From assembly GCF_052161615.1 (NCBI RefSeq), contig NZ_CP197417.1, forward strand, positions 3,782,001 to 3,846,000: DNA of 64,000 nucleotides, in the 5' to 3' direction. Within the stretch, counting starts at the first letter, position 1, and every line of letters begins with the position of its first letter. A model generated the notes under the pieces. That model did not search any database. It was not told the DNA's origin and saw only the letters and a list, made by a program, of their open reading frames with translations. The translations under genes and the position numbers were made by a program. Shown here piece after piece: positions 43,609 to 52,840 of this stretch. This DNA is from Aeoliella sp052161615 (GTDB taxonomy: Bacteria; Planctomycetota; Planctomycetia; Pirellulales; Lacipirellulaceae).

Positions 43609-46600
43609 TCAACCGAGTCCCCACGCCAGTTCCAGCTCACCTTCGACCGAATCGAAGGCTGCGTCATAGGCCTCCAGCGTTACAAGCTCATTTGCATCGA
43701 CGGTGTCTTCGAGCAAATCTTCGTCAGCCAGATCCATCGCGGACGGATCGTCGAGTAGCAGCGTGCCATCCATGGTGCCGAACAACAACTCAAGCGCCGC
43801 GTCGGTGGTGTCTGTGGACGCTTCTGAGTCACGCTGTGCGATGTCGGGGCTGGGTGACGTAGCCGAGGCGATGAGACTACGCGTTGTTGTTGAAGCAGTC
43901 GGTGCGGGCTCGCTGATCTCCAGCGATTCGATGGCAGTCGGCGGCTCCACGTGAGATTCGGACACTACCGTGCTGGGTCGCTCGATTGTCGGCACAACAT
44001 CGGTGTCGGCCACTACTGCATCGAGCGTATTGCGTGGAACGACGTAGCTCGCTGGAGGAGTCACCGCGCCCAGGTTGTCACGCCACACGGTGTAGTCGGC
44101 GAGATTGACTACGCCATCGCCGTTGGCGTCGCCGTGGGTCGAAAGGACGTCGATCGACATGCCGAAGTTCGACTTGAACACTGCATAGTCGGCCCCATCA
44201 ACAGTGCGGTCGCGATTGAAGTCGGCGACGTTGTAACCCGCGGCATCGGCGGCGGGAGTTCCGTTGATCGCCACGCTCGGTCGCCAATTCGAGGCCGACG
44301 AGTAGTCGCCATCGGTGTCGACTACTTCCATCGACGAGCCATTGCCATCGGTCACGGCGTACCAGTCGTCGGAGTACTCGAAGTTCTGCACCTCGCTGAG
44401 GTCGCTCGCCAGGATGATCAACTGCTCGCCGCCGTTGCTCAAAGCACCGGTCCACTCGCCGACGATCGGAAGACCGTTGCCATAGCGCGACTTGAAGTTG
44501 CCCTGGTCCTCGACTACCAGCAAACGCTCGCCTGGAGCCAAGATGGTGCCCGCCGGGAACACGAACTGGATACCGCCCGCGATTTGGACGTTGCTCAGGT
44601 TGAGCGCGTCGGTCGTGCTCGTGTTGGTGAACTCGATGAATTCGAACTCTTCGCCATCGACCGGGTCTTCGCCAAGCAAAGGATCGCCGGCGGTCGGGTT
44701 GTAGTGCAACTCGGTGATGCGGAGGTGATCAACTACCAGCGCGCTCTCATCCGACGCCGTTGGGATGAACTCAATGGCGTCCGACCAGTGACTCCACCGT
44801 CCCGTGCTGTCCTGATACCGCACACGGGCGCGGAACTCACCACCGGCCTCAACGGCCCAGCTTGGTGGCTCGATGGTGGTGCTGTAGCTGGTCAACTCGC
44901 CGGAGGTCCAACTGGTGGTCCATTCGTCGAGGAACGTGGCGTTCGGATCGAGGCCGGCCGACACGCCCGTGACTTGGGCGATGCGCCACTCCATGGCCTG
45001 GAACGTGCCATTGCCCTGCGGATCGGCGAACGCCGATGCCTGGAACGCCAGTTCGTTCGCCGCCAGCGTGGGGGCGCCAACGTAGGTGATCACTGGCTTG
45101 TTGGGGATCAGCGCCTCTTCGCCGGACGCGGACAGCAGCGCGTCGAGGTACGCGGCGCGACCACCCACTCCAACGCTGCCGCCGGGCCAGTTGCCGCCGA
45201 CGAACGCGAAATTCATCATGTCTTCGATGAGATTCGAAATCGACGAGGCCCCTGCCCCGCCGAGCCCATCGTAGTTGCCCGCGGCATCGGGTGCCCCCTG
45301 CCAACGTGCGCGGTCGGCTGCTTCGAGTGGCAACAGCGTTGATGCCAGCTCTTCGATCATGCCGCGAAGCTGGTCGGGCTGCCAAATCAAGTCGCGGAGT
45401 TCGCGGAGCGTGTTGTAGTACTCGGGCTTGATCAGCGAATCGCGGTACGGCACGTTGTTGTTATAGAACAACGCGTCGTACACCACATCCTCGCCAGCGT
45501 TCCACGTCGGGCCCCACGTGGCGTCGGTGTCCCATGGCAACAACCACAGCTTGCCAAGATAGTCGTTCTCGGCCGTGTACTCGGGCTCGAAGTAGTACAC
45601 CATGTTCTTGTTAGCAGTTGGCCAGTAGTCGTAGTGACGCACGGCTTCGGCCAAGGCGTGGAAGACGAAGTATTTCTCGAGATTCACACGGGCTTCGATG
45701 TCGGTGCTAGCGCGAGTCAGCAGGTTCTCGATGTAGTCGTGGTCCGAACCATCGTTCACCGCGTTGGGTGCCTGGTAGTCCTGCTGACGGAGGGCATCCT
45801 GCGACTGGTTCACCAGCTTGTAGAGGTTTCCTTCCTCCAGGCCATGAGCGTCGAGGAATCGCTTGTCGTAATCCTCCAGCGCGAAGTTGATTCCCCAGAA
45901 GTCGCCGTTGTACTGATCGGGTGCTTCGGCCGCATTGTCGATCACGCGGAACTGGAACCAATGCGTATCGACCGCCGGCACGCCCATCATGTTGTACAGT
46001 TTGAGCGTAATCGCTTCGTTCAGGCTGTACGTCAAGGTACTGTGATTATCGAATCCCTTGCCGGTTGTCAGCGTCTTCCATTGCTCGGGGTACGCATTGC
46101 CTTCCTGGTCGAGCGGTTCGAACCAGTTGCCATCGTTGAAGCGGAATCGCATGCTCCGCTTCCCTTCGCCGTAGTAGCGACCATTCGCTCCGCGCAGGCG
46201 ATAATGAATGTTGTCGTACACCTTGCCGTTGTAGACGATCGTGCCCGACCAGTTCCACGCGAAGCGGGCTTCGGTTCCTTGTGCGATTTGGTCGTCAGGA
46301 TCGTAGGCGATGGCGTCCGCCAGGTCCCCTTCGCGGGTCAGCAGGTGGTAGGTCGGCATCGACGCCAAGGCTTCGGCGCCCGCGAGCACGTTGCTCAGGT
46401 TATCGGTGTACTCTGGAACGCCGTCGTACACGAAGTAAGCAAAGTTCAGCGAGAAGTCGTCCTCGTAGGGAGCCACTGCGCTGGCGCCCAAGGTGTCCGC
46501 GACTTCGATGCGATAACGAACCAGCGTGCGATGCGTCTGGGCGGGAATGGTCGCCGTGTAGATGCCATCGCCCGCCACCGCGTCGCCGCCGGTGCCGTTG

Positions 46601-48420
46601 TCGACCATCGTGATGGTGACCCAGTTCGCCGGGTCGAAGTACTCGGGATTCGGCGTCGGCAGGAGCTCGGGGTCGGCCAGCAGATCATTCTTCGACACCG
46701 GCAGACCCGCCGGGATGTACTCTCCCGGCAGCACGATCTGGTACTGCAACTCCACCGAAGCGACGCCCTTGGGGTCGCTCACCTCGGCGGTGATCACGCC
46801 CGACGACGAAGATGTGGAGCCACCGTCAGTGCTCACCGACTCGATGACCGGTGCGGCATTCGCGGCGAAGGAGTTGTTCTGTGCACCCGGCGTCGCCTTC
46901 GGCACCTCGACATTGATCGTCACCTTGCGAATGGTGGTGCCATCCTCGTTGGTGGCCACCAGCGTGTACGTGGTCGACTGCGTCGGCGAGACCACGACTT
47001 GCGTCTGCCCGGTCACGGTGCCGACGTTCGGCGTGATGACGATGGTGTCCGCGCCATTCACGCTCCACGACAGCGTCACCGACTGCCCTTGCGTGATGTC
47101 GGTGTCGTTGGCGTTGAACGAATTGATCTCGGGCCCTACTGCCACCGCGTCGGGACCCGCCGTATAGCTGGCGGCCAGTTCGCTCGCCGACAGCACGCGG
47201 TTGTAGATGCGGAACTCGTTGTGGCGACCGTCGAACAGCGGGTCGTTGAACTGCGACCGACCCAGCCAGTTGTTGAGGTCTTCGAGGTCCGCCAATTCGA
47301 TCAGCGTGGGACTCGACCCCACCGCTTGGCCGTTGACGTACAGCGTCTGCGTGTTGGCGGTGCTGTCCCACACTACCGCCACGTGGTACTCCACGTTTTC
47401 GTCGAGAGCCTGTGTCCAATCGACGAAGCTCTCCGCCGCCGTGTTGCCGTTGCGGTGCGTAATACGGAGGTCACCCGTACCCGCCTGAGGAATAAGAGTG
47501 ATGTACTCCTGGTTGATCGCGCCGTTCGATTGGTTCTCGCCACCGTCGCTGCGGCCGAACGAGAAGATTTCGGACCAGGTGCGATTGCGAGTGACGGTGC
47601 CCCACCACTCAAACGTCGCATCGCCCCCGAGGTCCGAGATAATGTTGTTTGGCAGGTCGACGTACGCACCCGAGTTCTGACTCGACGTTTGGCCGTTATT
47701 CGCGGACACATCGAGGCGGCCATTCTGGAAGAACGCGTTATTGTTGGGATTCACCAGCACGCCATTAGCGCCGCTTACCGAGTCCACCAGGTTGCCGTTG
47801 AAGCTCCAGCGGTGAGCCAGGTCGTACAGCGCGCTGTCGCCGGTGATGGGGGGATCGTCGTCGGGCGAGGCGAACAGGGGCTCGATGTACGACGGTCGCC
47901 AGTTGCTGCCTAGATTGTTGTCGAGGTTCGGGTTGATCAGCTCCATCGACGCCCCCGCGCCGTCCGAGGCGATCGGCCAGGGGAAGCTCGTGGCGTACTC
48001 GACCTCGTCGATCACGTTCCCCAGCGCATCGGAAATCGCGACTCTTTCGCCGCCGTTGCTCAGCCCGCCGGTGAACTGCCCCACCGCGACGACGCCAAAC
48101 TTCGAAAGCAATGTCGCGGGGTCCTGAGCCACCACCACGTAGCCATTCGCCGGAATCGAAGTCCCGGGGGCGAAGGTGAACTCCACGCCATCCGAAAACT
48201 TCCAGCCCGAGATATTCACCGGCGAGCCAGCCGTGTTGTGGAGTTCGACGAACTCCTCGAAGCTGGTGTTATCGTCCGCGTTGTAGTGGATCTCGTTGAT
48301 CACCACCGCCAGCATCTGCCGGCTTTCGAGCGACTCGAAACGCAACTTCCGCTTCGCCTTGCCGCGCAGCCCGAGCGCACGAAGAAGCTTCGACCGACGA
48401 CCCGATCCTGATACCGCCAT
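43609..48420 (-). CDS. Giant surface protein: LTD, LamG, Ig-like, CotH, LTD, dockerin-like
   Basis: 1603 residues from ATG at 48420 (AGGAACAGG upstream). The frame is open for another 101 codons, but that stretch lacks the family start. The N-terminus is basic and carries FESLESRQMLAV, a motif shared by large planctomycete surface proteins, instead of a classic signal peptide. Domains in order: lamin-tail domain (about 38-145), LamG (about 190-425, with WLGRSQFNDPLFDG), Ig-like segment, CotH-like kinase domain (about 670-1060, with LPWDTDATWGPTWN), second lamin-tail domain (about 1230-1375) and a calcium-loop dockerin-like part (about 1398-1452, GDANGDGVVNLADYTVWRDN). An acidic tail of about 130 residues ends the protein. 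There is no PEP-CTERM signal. It is probably an extracellular matrix or adhesion protein. Confidence 0.85.
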   Translation of the reverse strand: MAVSGSGRRSKLLRALGLRGKAKRKLRFESLESRQMLAVVINEIHYNADDNTSFEEFVELHNTAGSPVNISGWKFSDGVEFTFAPGTSIPANGYVVVAQDPATLLSKFGVVAVGQFTGGLSNGGERVAISDALGNVIDEVEYATSFPWPIASDGAGASMELINPNLDNNLGSNWRPSYIEPLFASPDDDPPITGDSALYDLAHRWSFNGNLVDSVSGANGVLVNPNNNAFFQNGRLDVSANNGQTSSQNSGAYVDLPNNIISDLGGDATFEWWGTVTRNRTWSEIFSFGRSDGGENQSNGAINQEYITLIPQAGTGDLRITHRNGNTAAESFVDWTQALDENVEYHVAVVWDSTANTQTLYVNGQAVGSSPTLIELADLEDLNNWLGRSQFNDPLFDGRHNEFRIYNRVLSASELAASYTAGPDAVAVGPEINSFNANDTDITQGQSVTLSWSVNGADTIVITPNVGTVTGQTQVVVSPTQSTTYTLVATNEDGTTIRKVTINVEVPKATPGAQNNSFAANAAPVIESVSTDGGSTSSSSGVITAEVSDPKGVASVELQYQIVLPGEYIPAGLPVSKNDLLADPELLPTPNPEYFDPANWVTITMVDNGTGGDAVAGDGIYTATIPAQTHRTLVRYRIEVADTLGASAVAPYEDDFSLNFAYFVYDGVPEYTDNLSNVLAGAEALASMPTYHLLTREGDLADAIAYDPDDQIAQGTEARFAWNWSGTIVYNGKVYDNIHYRLRGANGRYYGEGKRSMRFRFNDGNWFEPLDQEGNAYPEQWKTLTTGKGFDNHSTLTYSLNEAITLKLYNMMGVPAVDTHWFQFRVIDNAAEAPDQYNGDFWGINFALEDYDKRFLDAHGLEEGNLYKLVNQSQDALRQQDYQAPNAVNDGSDHDYIENLLTRASTDIEARVNLEKYFVFHALAEAVRHYDYWPTANKNMVYYFEPEYTAENDYLGKLWLLPWDTDATWGPTWNAGEDVVYDALFYNNNVPYRDSLIKPEYYNTLRELRDLIWQPDQLRGMIEELASTLLPLEAADRARWQGAPDAAGNYDGLGGAGASSISNLIEDMMNFAFVGGNWPGGSVGVGGRAAYLDALLSASGEEALIPNKPVITYVGAPTLAANELAFQASAFADPQGNGTFQAMEWRIAQVTGVSAGLDPNATFLDEWTTSWTSGELTSYSTTIEPPSWAVEAGGEFRARVRYQDSTGRWSHWSDAIEFIPTASDESALVVDHLRITELHYNPTAGDPLLGEDPVDGEEFEFIEFTNTSTTDALNLSNVQIAGGIQFVFPAGTILAPGERLLVVEDQGNFKSRYGNGLPIVGEWTGALSNGGEQLIILASDLSEVQNFEYSDDWYAVTDGNGSSMEVVDTDGDYSSASNWRPSVAINGTPAADAAGYNVADFNRDRTVDGADYAVFKSNFGMSIDVLSTHGDANGDGVVNLADYTVWRDNLGAVTPPASYVVPRNTLDAVVADTDVVPTIERPSTVVSESHVEPPTAIESLEISEPAPTASTTTRSLIASATSPSPDIAQRDSEASTDTTDAALELLFGTMDGTLLLDDPSAMDLADEDLLEDTVDANELVTLEAYDAAFDSVEGELELAWGLG

Positions 48421-48919
48421 GTTCGCCTGTTCCTGTCCGAACTCTAAACAAGATGCGGGGGTGATTTCCCGCGAAAAGAGAGCGAACCGGGCCGCAAGAA
48501 CGTCGCCAGAACGACCTTCGCCACCGCCCAGCCCAACAGGCACGCCAAGCCCAACCGCCTCGCGCGACCACCACTTTGCTATCCCCGGGCGCCGGGCGTT
48601 GTGGAACAGAATTCCATGAATCCGCGGGATTTCGCGGTGGCCGGAGGTTCGGGGTACCGCAGATCGCCCGCTACGGGACCTTGAGCCCCCCGACCCCTGC
48701 AACCGCTTGGCCCCCGCCGCCATCCCCTCAATCCGCCCGAATCCTTACATTTTTCCCTTGTTGCAAAACCTTTTAGCACTTTAACTAGTAGTAATAGCAA
48801 CGCGGCGGCCCCCACGGCCGCGGCGGCCCGTTGCACCCCTGATTCGCGGCGTCGCGTTGGCCCTGGGGACCAGCGACCCCGCCCTGCCCAAGAACGTGTA
48901 TTTTTAAGGAGATTTGTCG
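48421..48919. promoter_or_regulatory. Divergent region between giant protein and ClpP-like gene
   Basis: About 500 bases. It is GC-rich except for an A/T-rich stretch (about 48748-48800) that is the likely promoter area. TTGCAA (48761-48766) and TAGTAG (48786-48791) are 19 bases apart, so the match is weak. The ribosome site AAGGAG (48906-48911) before the ClpP-like gene is clear. Confidence 0.4.
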
Positions 48920-50413
48920 ATGCTGCTTAGGTACGTAGCCCCGCTGGTCGCTGGCCTTTATTTGGCCGCCCCCGGCTTCGCCGACACCGCGAGCCCCGCC
49001 GCCACCCTGCCCCCGACCGGCGTCGCCGCCGACCTGCCGGACGAAGTCGAACGCCAGATCGACGAGCAAACCGAGCACCTGCCGGACGAAGTTCGCGAAA
49101 AGATCCGCGAGAAGATCAAAGAGGCCGCCGAAGCGAAGCTAGCCGAGATGGAGAAGGCCAAGGAAGAATCCGGCTCGACCGAGGAATCCTCGGACGAACC
49201 CAAGGAAGAGGCCGCCGAAGGCGAAGCCAAGACCGAAGAAGGCAAAGAGGAAGAGAAGAAGGAAGAGGCCGCTCCCGATCCTAAGTCGGAAGAAGCCAAG
49301 AAGATGCGCGAAGAAGAGGAGCTGAACGAAGCTCGCTTCAAGCACAAGATTGCCCAGTACAAGCACGAGCTCGAAGCCCAGCGTCTGGCGATCGAGAAGA
49401 ATAAGATCGACATGGAGCTCGAAGCTCAGCGCATCGCCGCCCAGAGTGCCGCCATGGTTCGCGAGCGCGATCGCATGAAGCTCGAATCGGAGGTCATGAA
49501 GCTGGAGCGCGAACTGGAAATCCAGAAGCTCGATGGCGACCTCGCCAAGCTGATCGCCGAGAAGAAGAAGATCGAGACGGAGTTTGAAGTCGAAGACGTC
49601 AAGGAAAAGCTCGAAGACCGCGTGATCGGCGAAGAGCAGTATCCGGACGAGCCCTTCAAAGACGGTGTGCTCAACATCAGCACGCGCCGGATTGAGCTCA
49701 ATGGCCCTATTATGGGCGGGGCCGCCGACTACGTCTGCCAGCGGCTCGACTACTACAACAACCACTCGGACAAGCCGATCTTTCTGGTCATCGACAACTG
49801 CCCCGGCGGTTCGGTGATGGAAGGCATGCACATCCTGCAGGCCATCAAGGAAAGCAAGGCTCCCGTGCACGTCGTGGTGAAGCGTTTCGCAGCCAGCATG
49901 GCCGCAATTATCGCCACGCTGTCCGAGCACTCCTACTGCTATCCCAACGCCATCATCCTGCACCACCAAGCCAGCACCACCTTCAGCGGTAACGGCCGGT
50001 TGCTCGAAGACCAGATGAAGATGTTCAAGGAGATTTCCGACCGCGTAATCGGCGAAGTCGCTGCCAAGATTGGCACGACCGAAGAAGAGTTCGTCAAGGA
50101 AATGTACGAGAACCGCTCGTCCGGCGACTGGGACCTGTTTGGCGACGAAGCCGTCAAGCGTAAGTGGATTGGCAACGTCGTGACACTGGTTCGCGAAGAA
50201 GCCATCCGCACTCGCCCCACCGGCCAGCGGAGCACCGCCTCGTTCATCATGCTCGGTAGCAAGGACCAACCCGAGTCCACCGGCTACCTCGAACGCTACG
50301 AAGCCCCGCTTCGCGAAGAGGTCGACGCCCAAGGCCGTGCCTTCGTCCGCCTCCCGAGCGGCGGTCCGTTCGATGCCTGGCTGCTCTACAACCCCAATGG
50401 TTACTATCGCTAA
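48920..50413 (+). CDS. Exported ClpP-fold serine protease with charged coiled-coil domain
   Basis: 497 residues from ATG at 48920 (AAGGAG eight bases upstream). A signal peptide (MLLRYVAPLVAGLYLAAPGF, then AD) precedes a very charged region of about 200 residues (Glu/Lys/Ala-rich, e.g. LPDEVREKIREKIKEAAEAK) that should form a long coiled coil. Residues about 240-430 are ClpP-like (NISTRRIELNGPIMGGAADY, DNCPGGSVMEGMHILQAIKE). The triad can be placed: Ser326 in KRFAASMAAI, His349 in ILHHQAS, and Asp403 in SGDWDLFGDEA. It probably acts in the periplasm, unlike ClpP. The substrate and any ATPase partner are unknown. A terminator follows. Confidence 0.82.
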   Translation: MLLRYVAPLVAGLYLAAPGFADTASPAATLPPTGVAADLPDEVERQIDEQTEHLPDEVREKIREKIKEAAEAKLAEMEKAKEESGSTEESSDEPKEEAAEGEAKTEEGKEEEKKEEAAPDPKSEEAKKMREEEELNEARFKHKIAQYKHELEAQRLAIEKNKIDMELEAQRIAAQSAAMVRERDRMKLESEVMKLERELEIQKLDGDLAKLIAEKKKIETEFEVEDVKEKLEDRVIGEEQYPDEPFKDGVLNISTRRIELNGPIMGGAADYVCQRLDYYNNHSDKPIFLVIDNCPGGSVMEGMHILQAIKESKAPVHVVVKRFAASMAAIIATLSEHSYCYPNAIILHHQASTTFSGNGRLLEDQMKMFKEISDRVIGEVAAKIGTTEEEFVKEMYENRSSGDWDLFGDEAVKRKWIGNVVTLVREEAIRTRPTGQRSTASFIMLGSKDQPESTGYLERYEAPLREEVDAQGRAFVRLPSGGPFDAWLLYNPNGYYR

Positions 50414-50440
50414 GCCGATAGAGCCTTAATTCGAAACGCG

Positions 50441-50474
50441 ACGGGGCAGGTGCCAAAACACCTGCCCCGTTTTC
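50441..50474 (+). terminator. Terminator of the ClpP-like gene
   Basis: ACGGGGCAGGTG (50441-50452) pairs perfectly with CACCTGCCCCGT (50459-50470), followed by TTT. The core GGGCAGGTG/CACCTGCCC is the same as in the dnaK terminator. It lies between convergent genes. Confidence 0.85.
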
Positions 50475-50549
50475 GTTGAGTTGTCGAGAACCCACTGGCA
50501 ACCTGTGGGAGGGGTCTCCGACCCCGATAGCCGAGGAGCCAAGCGCCCA

Positions 50550-51707
50550 TTACCGAGGCGCATCCGCCAGCGTCTCACCCACTCGCTCCTGCGTGGCGAA
50601 CAGGAACTCCGCCGTATCGTCGATCGCACGCAGGCCCGCTCGCATCTCGTGCAGCAGCTCCGCGGCTTTCTTACCCAGCCCCTGCTCGTCGACCACGATG
50701 CCCGAGATCTTCGCCCCCAGCCCATGTTGCTCCCACGCGCCACCGAAGCGAAGCAGCGACACATCCTGGGGCACACGGAACCCTAAATCACGCAGGTGCA
50801 AATAAGTCACTTCGGCATCGGGCGTGTTATGGCAGAAGATCGCGGTCGGTGGTTGGCTGCCGCTCATCAACGAGGCCACTTCCTGGCGTATCGCGCGGGC
50901 ACACACCTCCGCCGACTCGAGGGTGATCTGACCATAGGACGCGGTCGCTACGTGCGAGTCGTCGAGACCGTCGGCCGCAAACACTTCACGAAGTCCGTTA
51001 AGGCGATCCAGCGACATCGCGTACTCGTGCGAGTAGATCATCGCAACATGGCGGTGGTGGTGCCTCCGCAGTATCTGGCCAACAAGCCTCCCCTGCTCCA
51101 CGCCCGAGAAAATGATGGCAGGAGCCGAAACACCCTCGATCGATCGATGGCACAGCACTACAGGTATCCTATTACGCTGCAATTGGCGAATCTGGTACGC
51201 GGGCGTCGTCGGCCAAGTCACCGGCACCATCGCCACACCGCCGATCCGCTCGTCGATTAGTTGCAACACGATGTCCCCCTGCTTGGCCACATCGTTCATC
51301 GAGTTGGCCACCACCGTCTGATACTGGTCGGCGGAACAGGCGAGCTCAAACCCCAGCAGTAGCGAGGGGTAATCCCCCTGCCGTAAATCAGGCGCGATCA
51401 GCGCGAACGAGTCGAGTTGTTCCCCCTTTCGCTTCCCAATGGATTCGGCGACGAACGTACCACGTCCCTGAACCCGCTCGATCAAGCCTTCCGACTCCAG
51501 CCGAGCGAGCGCCTGCCGCACCGTGTTCCGCGAGAACCCCAACCACTCGACCATCTGCAGCTCCGTCGGCAGCGGCTCGCCCGCTTTCGCCCCTCCCGAG
51601 CGAATGTGCGCGACCAGGGCCTCGTAAGCCTGCTGGTACTTGGGCCGCGCAGCCACGGCGGCGGCCTCGATGGTCAAATCGGGTTTAGGGGGATGCGGGG
51701 TCGTCAT
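50550..51707 (-). CDS. GntR/LacI-type transcriptional regulator
   Basis: 385 residues from ATG at 51707. A TTG six codons upstream is less likely. The N-terminal GntR winged helix (residues about 22-88: KYQQAYEALVAHIRSGGAKA, PLPTELQMVEWLGFSRNTVR, QALARLESEGLIERVQGRGT) is joined to a LacI/GalR-type periplasmic-binding-protein-like domain (about 100-380). This architecture is that of AraR-type sugar-responsive regulators. It probably binds its own divergent promoter region and controls the aldolase/symporter pair, with a sugar acid as the likely effector (inference). Confidence 0.88.
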   Translation of the reverse strand: MTTPHPPKPDLTIEAAAVAARPKYQQAYEALVAHIRSGGAKAGEPLPTELQMVEWLGFSRNTVRQALARLESEGLIERVQGRGTFVAESIGKRKGEQLDSFALIAPDLRQGDYPSLLLGFELACSADQYQTVVANSMNDVAKQGDIVLQLIDERIGGVAMVPVTWPTTPAYQIRQLQRNRIPVVLCHRSIEGVSAPAIIFSGVEQGRLVGQILRRHHHRHVAMIYSHEYAMSLDRLNGLREVFAADGLDDSHVATASYGQITLESAEVCARAIRQEVASLMSGSQPPTAIFCHNTPDAEVTYLHLRDLGFRVPQDVSLLRFGGAWEQHGLGAKISGIVVDEQGLGKKAAELLHEMRAGLRAIDDTAEFLFATQERVGETLADAPR

Positions 51708-51790
51708 CGGGCCTTCCCTCTCCAAGCCGGGCCGTGAACCGCGGTCAACCGCAACCCATCACCTATAGGGATGACTGCCGGAACCGCGTA

Positions 51791-51910
51791 GGCACAAATA
51801 TAGCACCTTTTCTTGCCGCAATCCAGCAGAACAGCCTTCATTTCGGAGCAAATATTCCTAAAATGTTCCATGAAAGGCCTTGAAATCACTCACATTGTTT
51901 GGTACAAATA
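51791..51910. promoter_or_regulatory. Three evenly spaced GGNNCAAATA boxes
   Basis: GGCACAAATA (51791), GGAGCAAATA (51845) and GGTACAAATA (51901) lie in the same orientation, 54 and 56 bases apart. The last one is part of the palindrome GGTACAAATACC. They lie in the gap between the GntR/LacI-type regulator and the aldolase gene, so they are candidate operators for that regulator. Confidence 0.5.
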
Positions 51911-51998
51911 CCTACACAACGGAACACCACTAAGTTACCCCCCGCCCACCCCGTGGGCTGCCACACGATTGACCCCCAACGCCGGCCGAAGGATTCCC

Positions 51999-52790
51999 AT
52001 GCGCGAAAGTGTCGTAAAGAAGAAGCTAGCAGCGAACGAACCAGTGCTGGTGATGACGCTCCACTTCAACGATCCAGCCGGCTACGAGATGAGCAGCCTC
52101 ATGGGCTTCGATGCCTTGTGGGTCGACCTGGAACATCACGCCCATAGCTTGGAGACCGCGCAGGCGCTCATGCGAGCCGCACGCGTGGGCAGCTCCGACA
52201 TCATCGCCCGTCCGGCGAAGGGCGAATTCATGCGGCTCGGTCGTCTGCTGGAAGCAGGAGCGCAAGGGATTATCTATCCTCGCTGCGAGAATGCCGCGGA
52301 AGCACGCGAGCTGGTGAAATGGGCCAAGTTCCCACCGCTGGGCGAGCGCGGGCTTGATAGCGGCAACCCGGACAACCCTTACTGCTCGGTCCCGGTCGCC
52401 CAGTACACGCCACTGGCCAACGCGAATACCTTTCTCCTTGCCATGATCGAGGAAGAAGCCGTAGTCGATCGCGCTGAGGAAATCCTGGCCGTCGATGGAA
52501 TCGATGCCGTGTTCCTCGGCACGGGCGATTTCTCGTCGCTCGGCGGTTATCCCGGGCAGATGAATCACCCCAAGATCGAGCTCGCCATGGAGCGCATCGC
52601 CCAAGCCGCCAGAAACACCGGCAAGCACTGGGGCCGCCCCGCCAGCTCCGCCGCCGACGCCACAAGGTTCGTCGAAATGGGTGCCCGCATCATCGCGCAT
52701 TCCAGCGATCTTTTAATCCTCAAGCAGGGCCTTGAGTCGGTTCAGCAGCAGTTCCGCTCCGCGGGATTTCAGTTCAACAATCGACTGTAG
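51999..52790 (+). CDS. HpcH/HpaI family aldolase
   Basis: 263 residues from ATG at 51999 (AAGGA six bases upstream). The frame is open further upstream but crosses the operator region. Motifs of this class II pyruvate aldolase family are FDALWVDLEHHAHSLETAQA (base and metal region), the substrate Arg in IIARPAKGEF, the metal ligands around GIIYPRCENAAEA and LLAMIEEEAVV, and FLGTGDFSSLGGYPGQ. It cleaves 2-keto-3-deoxy or 4-hydroxy-2-oxo sugar acids into pyruvate and an aldehyde. It is followed by a symporter gene 50 bases away, so the pair likely imports and breaks down one sugar acid. Confidence 0.9.
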   Translation: MRESVVKKKLAANEPVLVMTLHFNDPAGYEMSSLMGFDALWVDLEHHAHSLETAQALMRAARVGSSDIIARPAKGEFMRLGRLLEAGAQGIIYPRCENAAEARELVKWAKFPPLGERGLDSGNPDNPYCSVPVAQYTPLANANTFLLAMIEEEAVVDRAEEILAVDGIDAVFLGTGDFSSLGGYPGQMNHPKIELAMERIAQAARNTGKHWGRPASSAADATRFVEMGARIIAHSSDLLILKQGLESVQQQFRSAGFQFNNRL

Positions 52791-52840
52791 CATCGTGCTC
52801 ACGGGATGCCTCTCTTCCAGCCTCTCTTCACGCGTCCACT

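Noticed and set aside
45634..47913. A 759-codon plus-strand open frame inside the giant surface protein gene
   Set aside because: The minus strand carries LamG and CotH domain text throughout. The plus frame reads as a His/Arg/Val-rich shadow without domains.
49139..50332. A 397-codon minus-strand frame over the ClpP-like gene
   Set aside because: It is rich in Leu and Phe, as expected opposite a Lys/Glu coiled coil. It has no domain or ribosome site.
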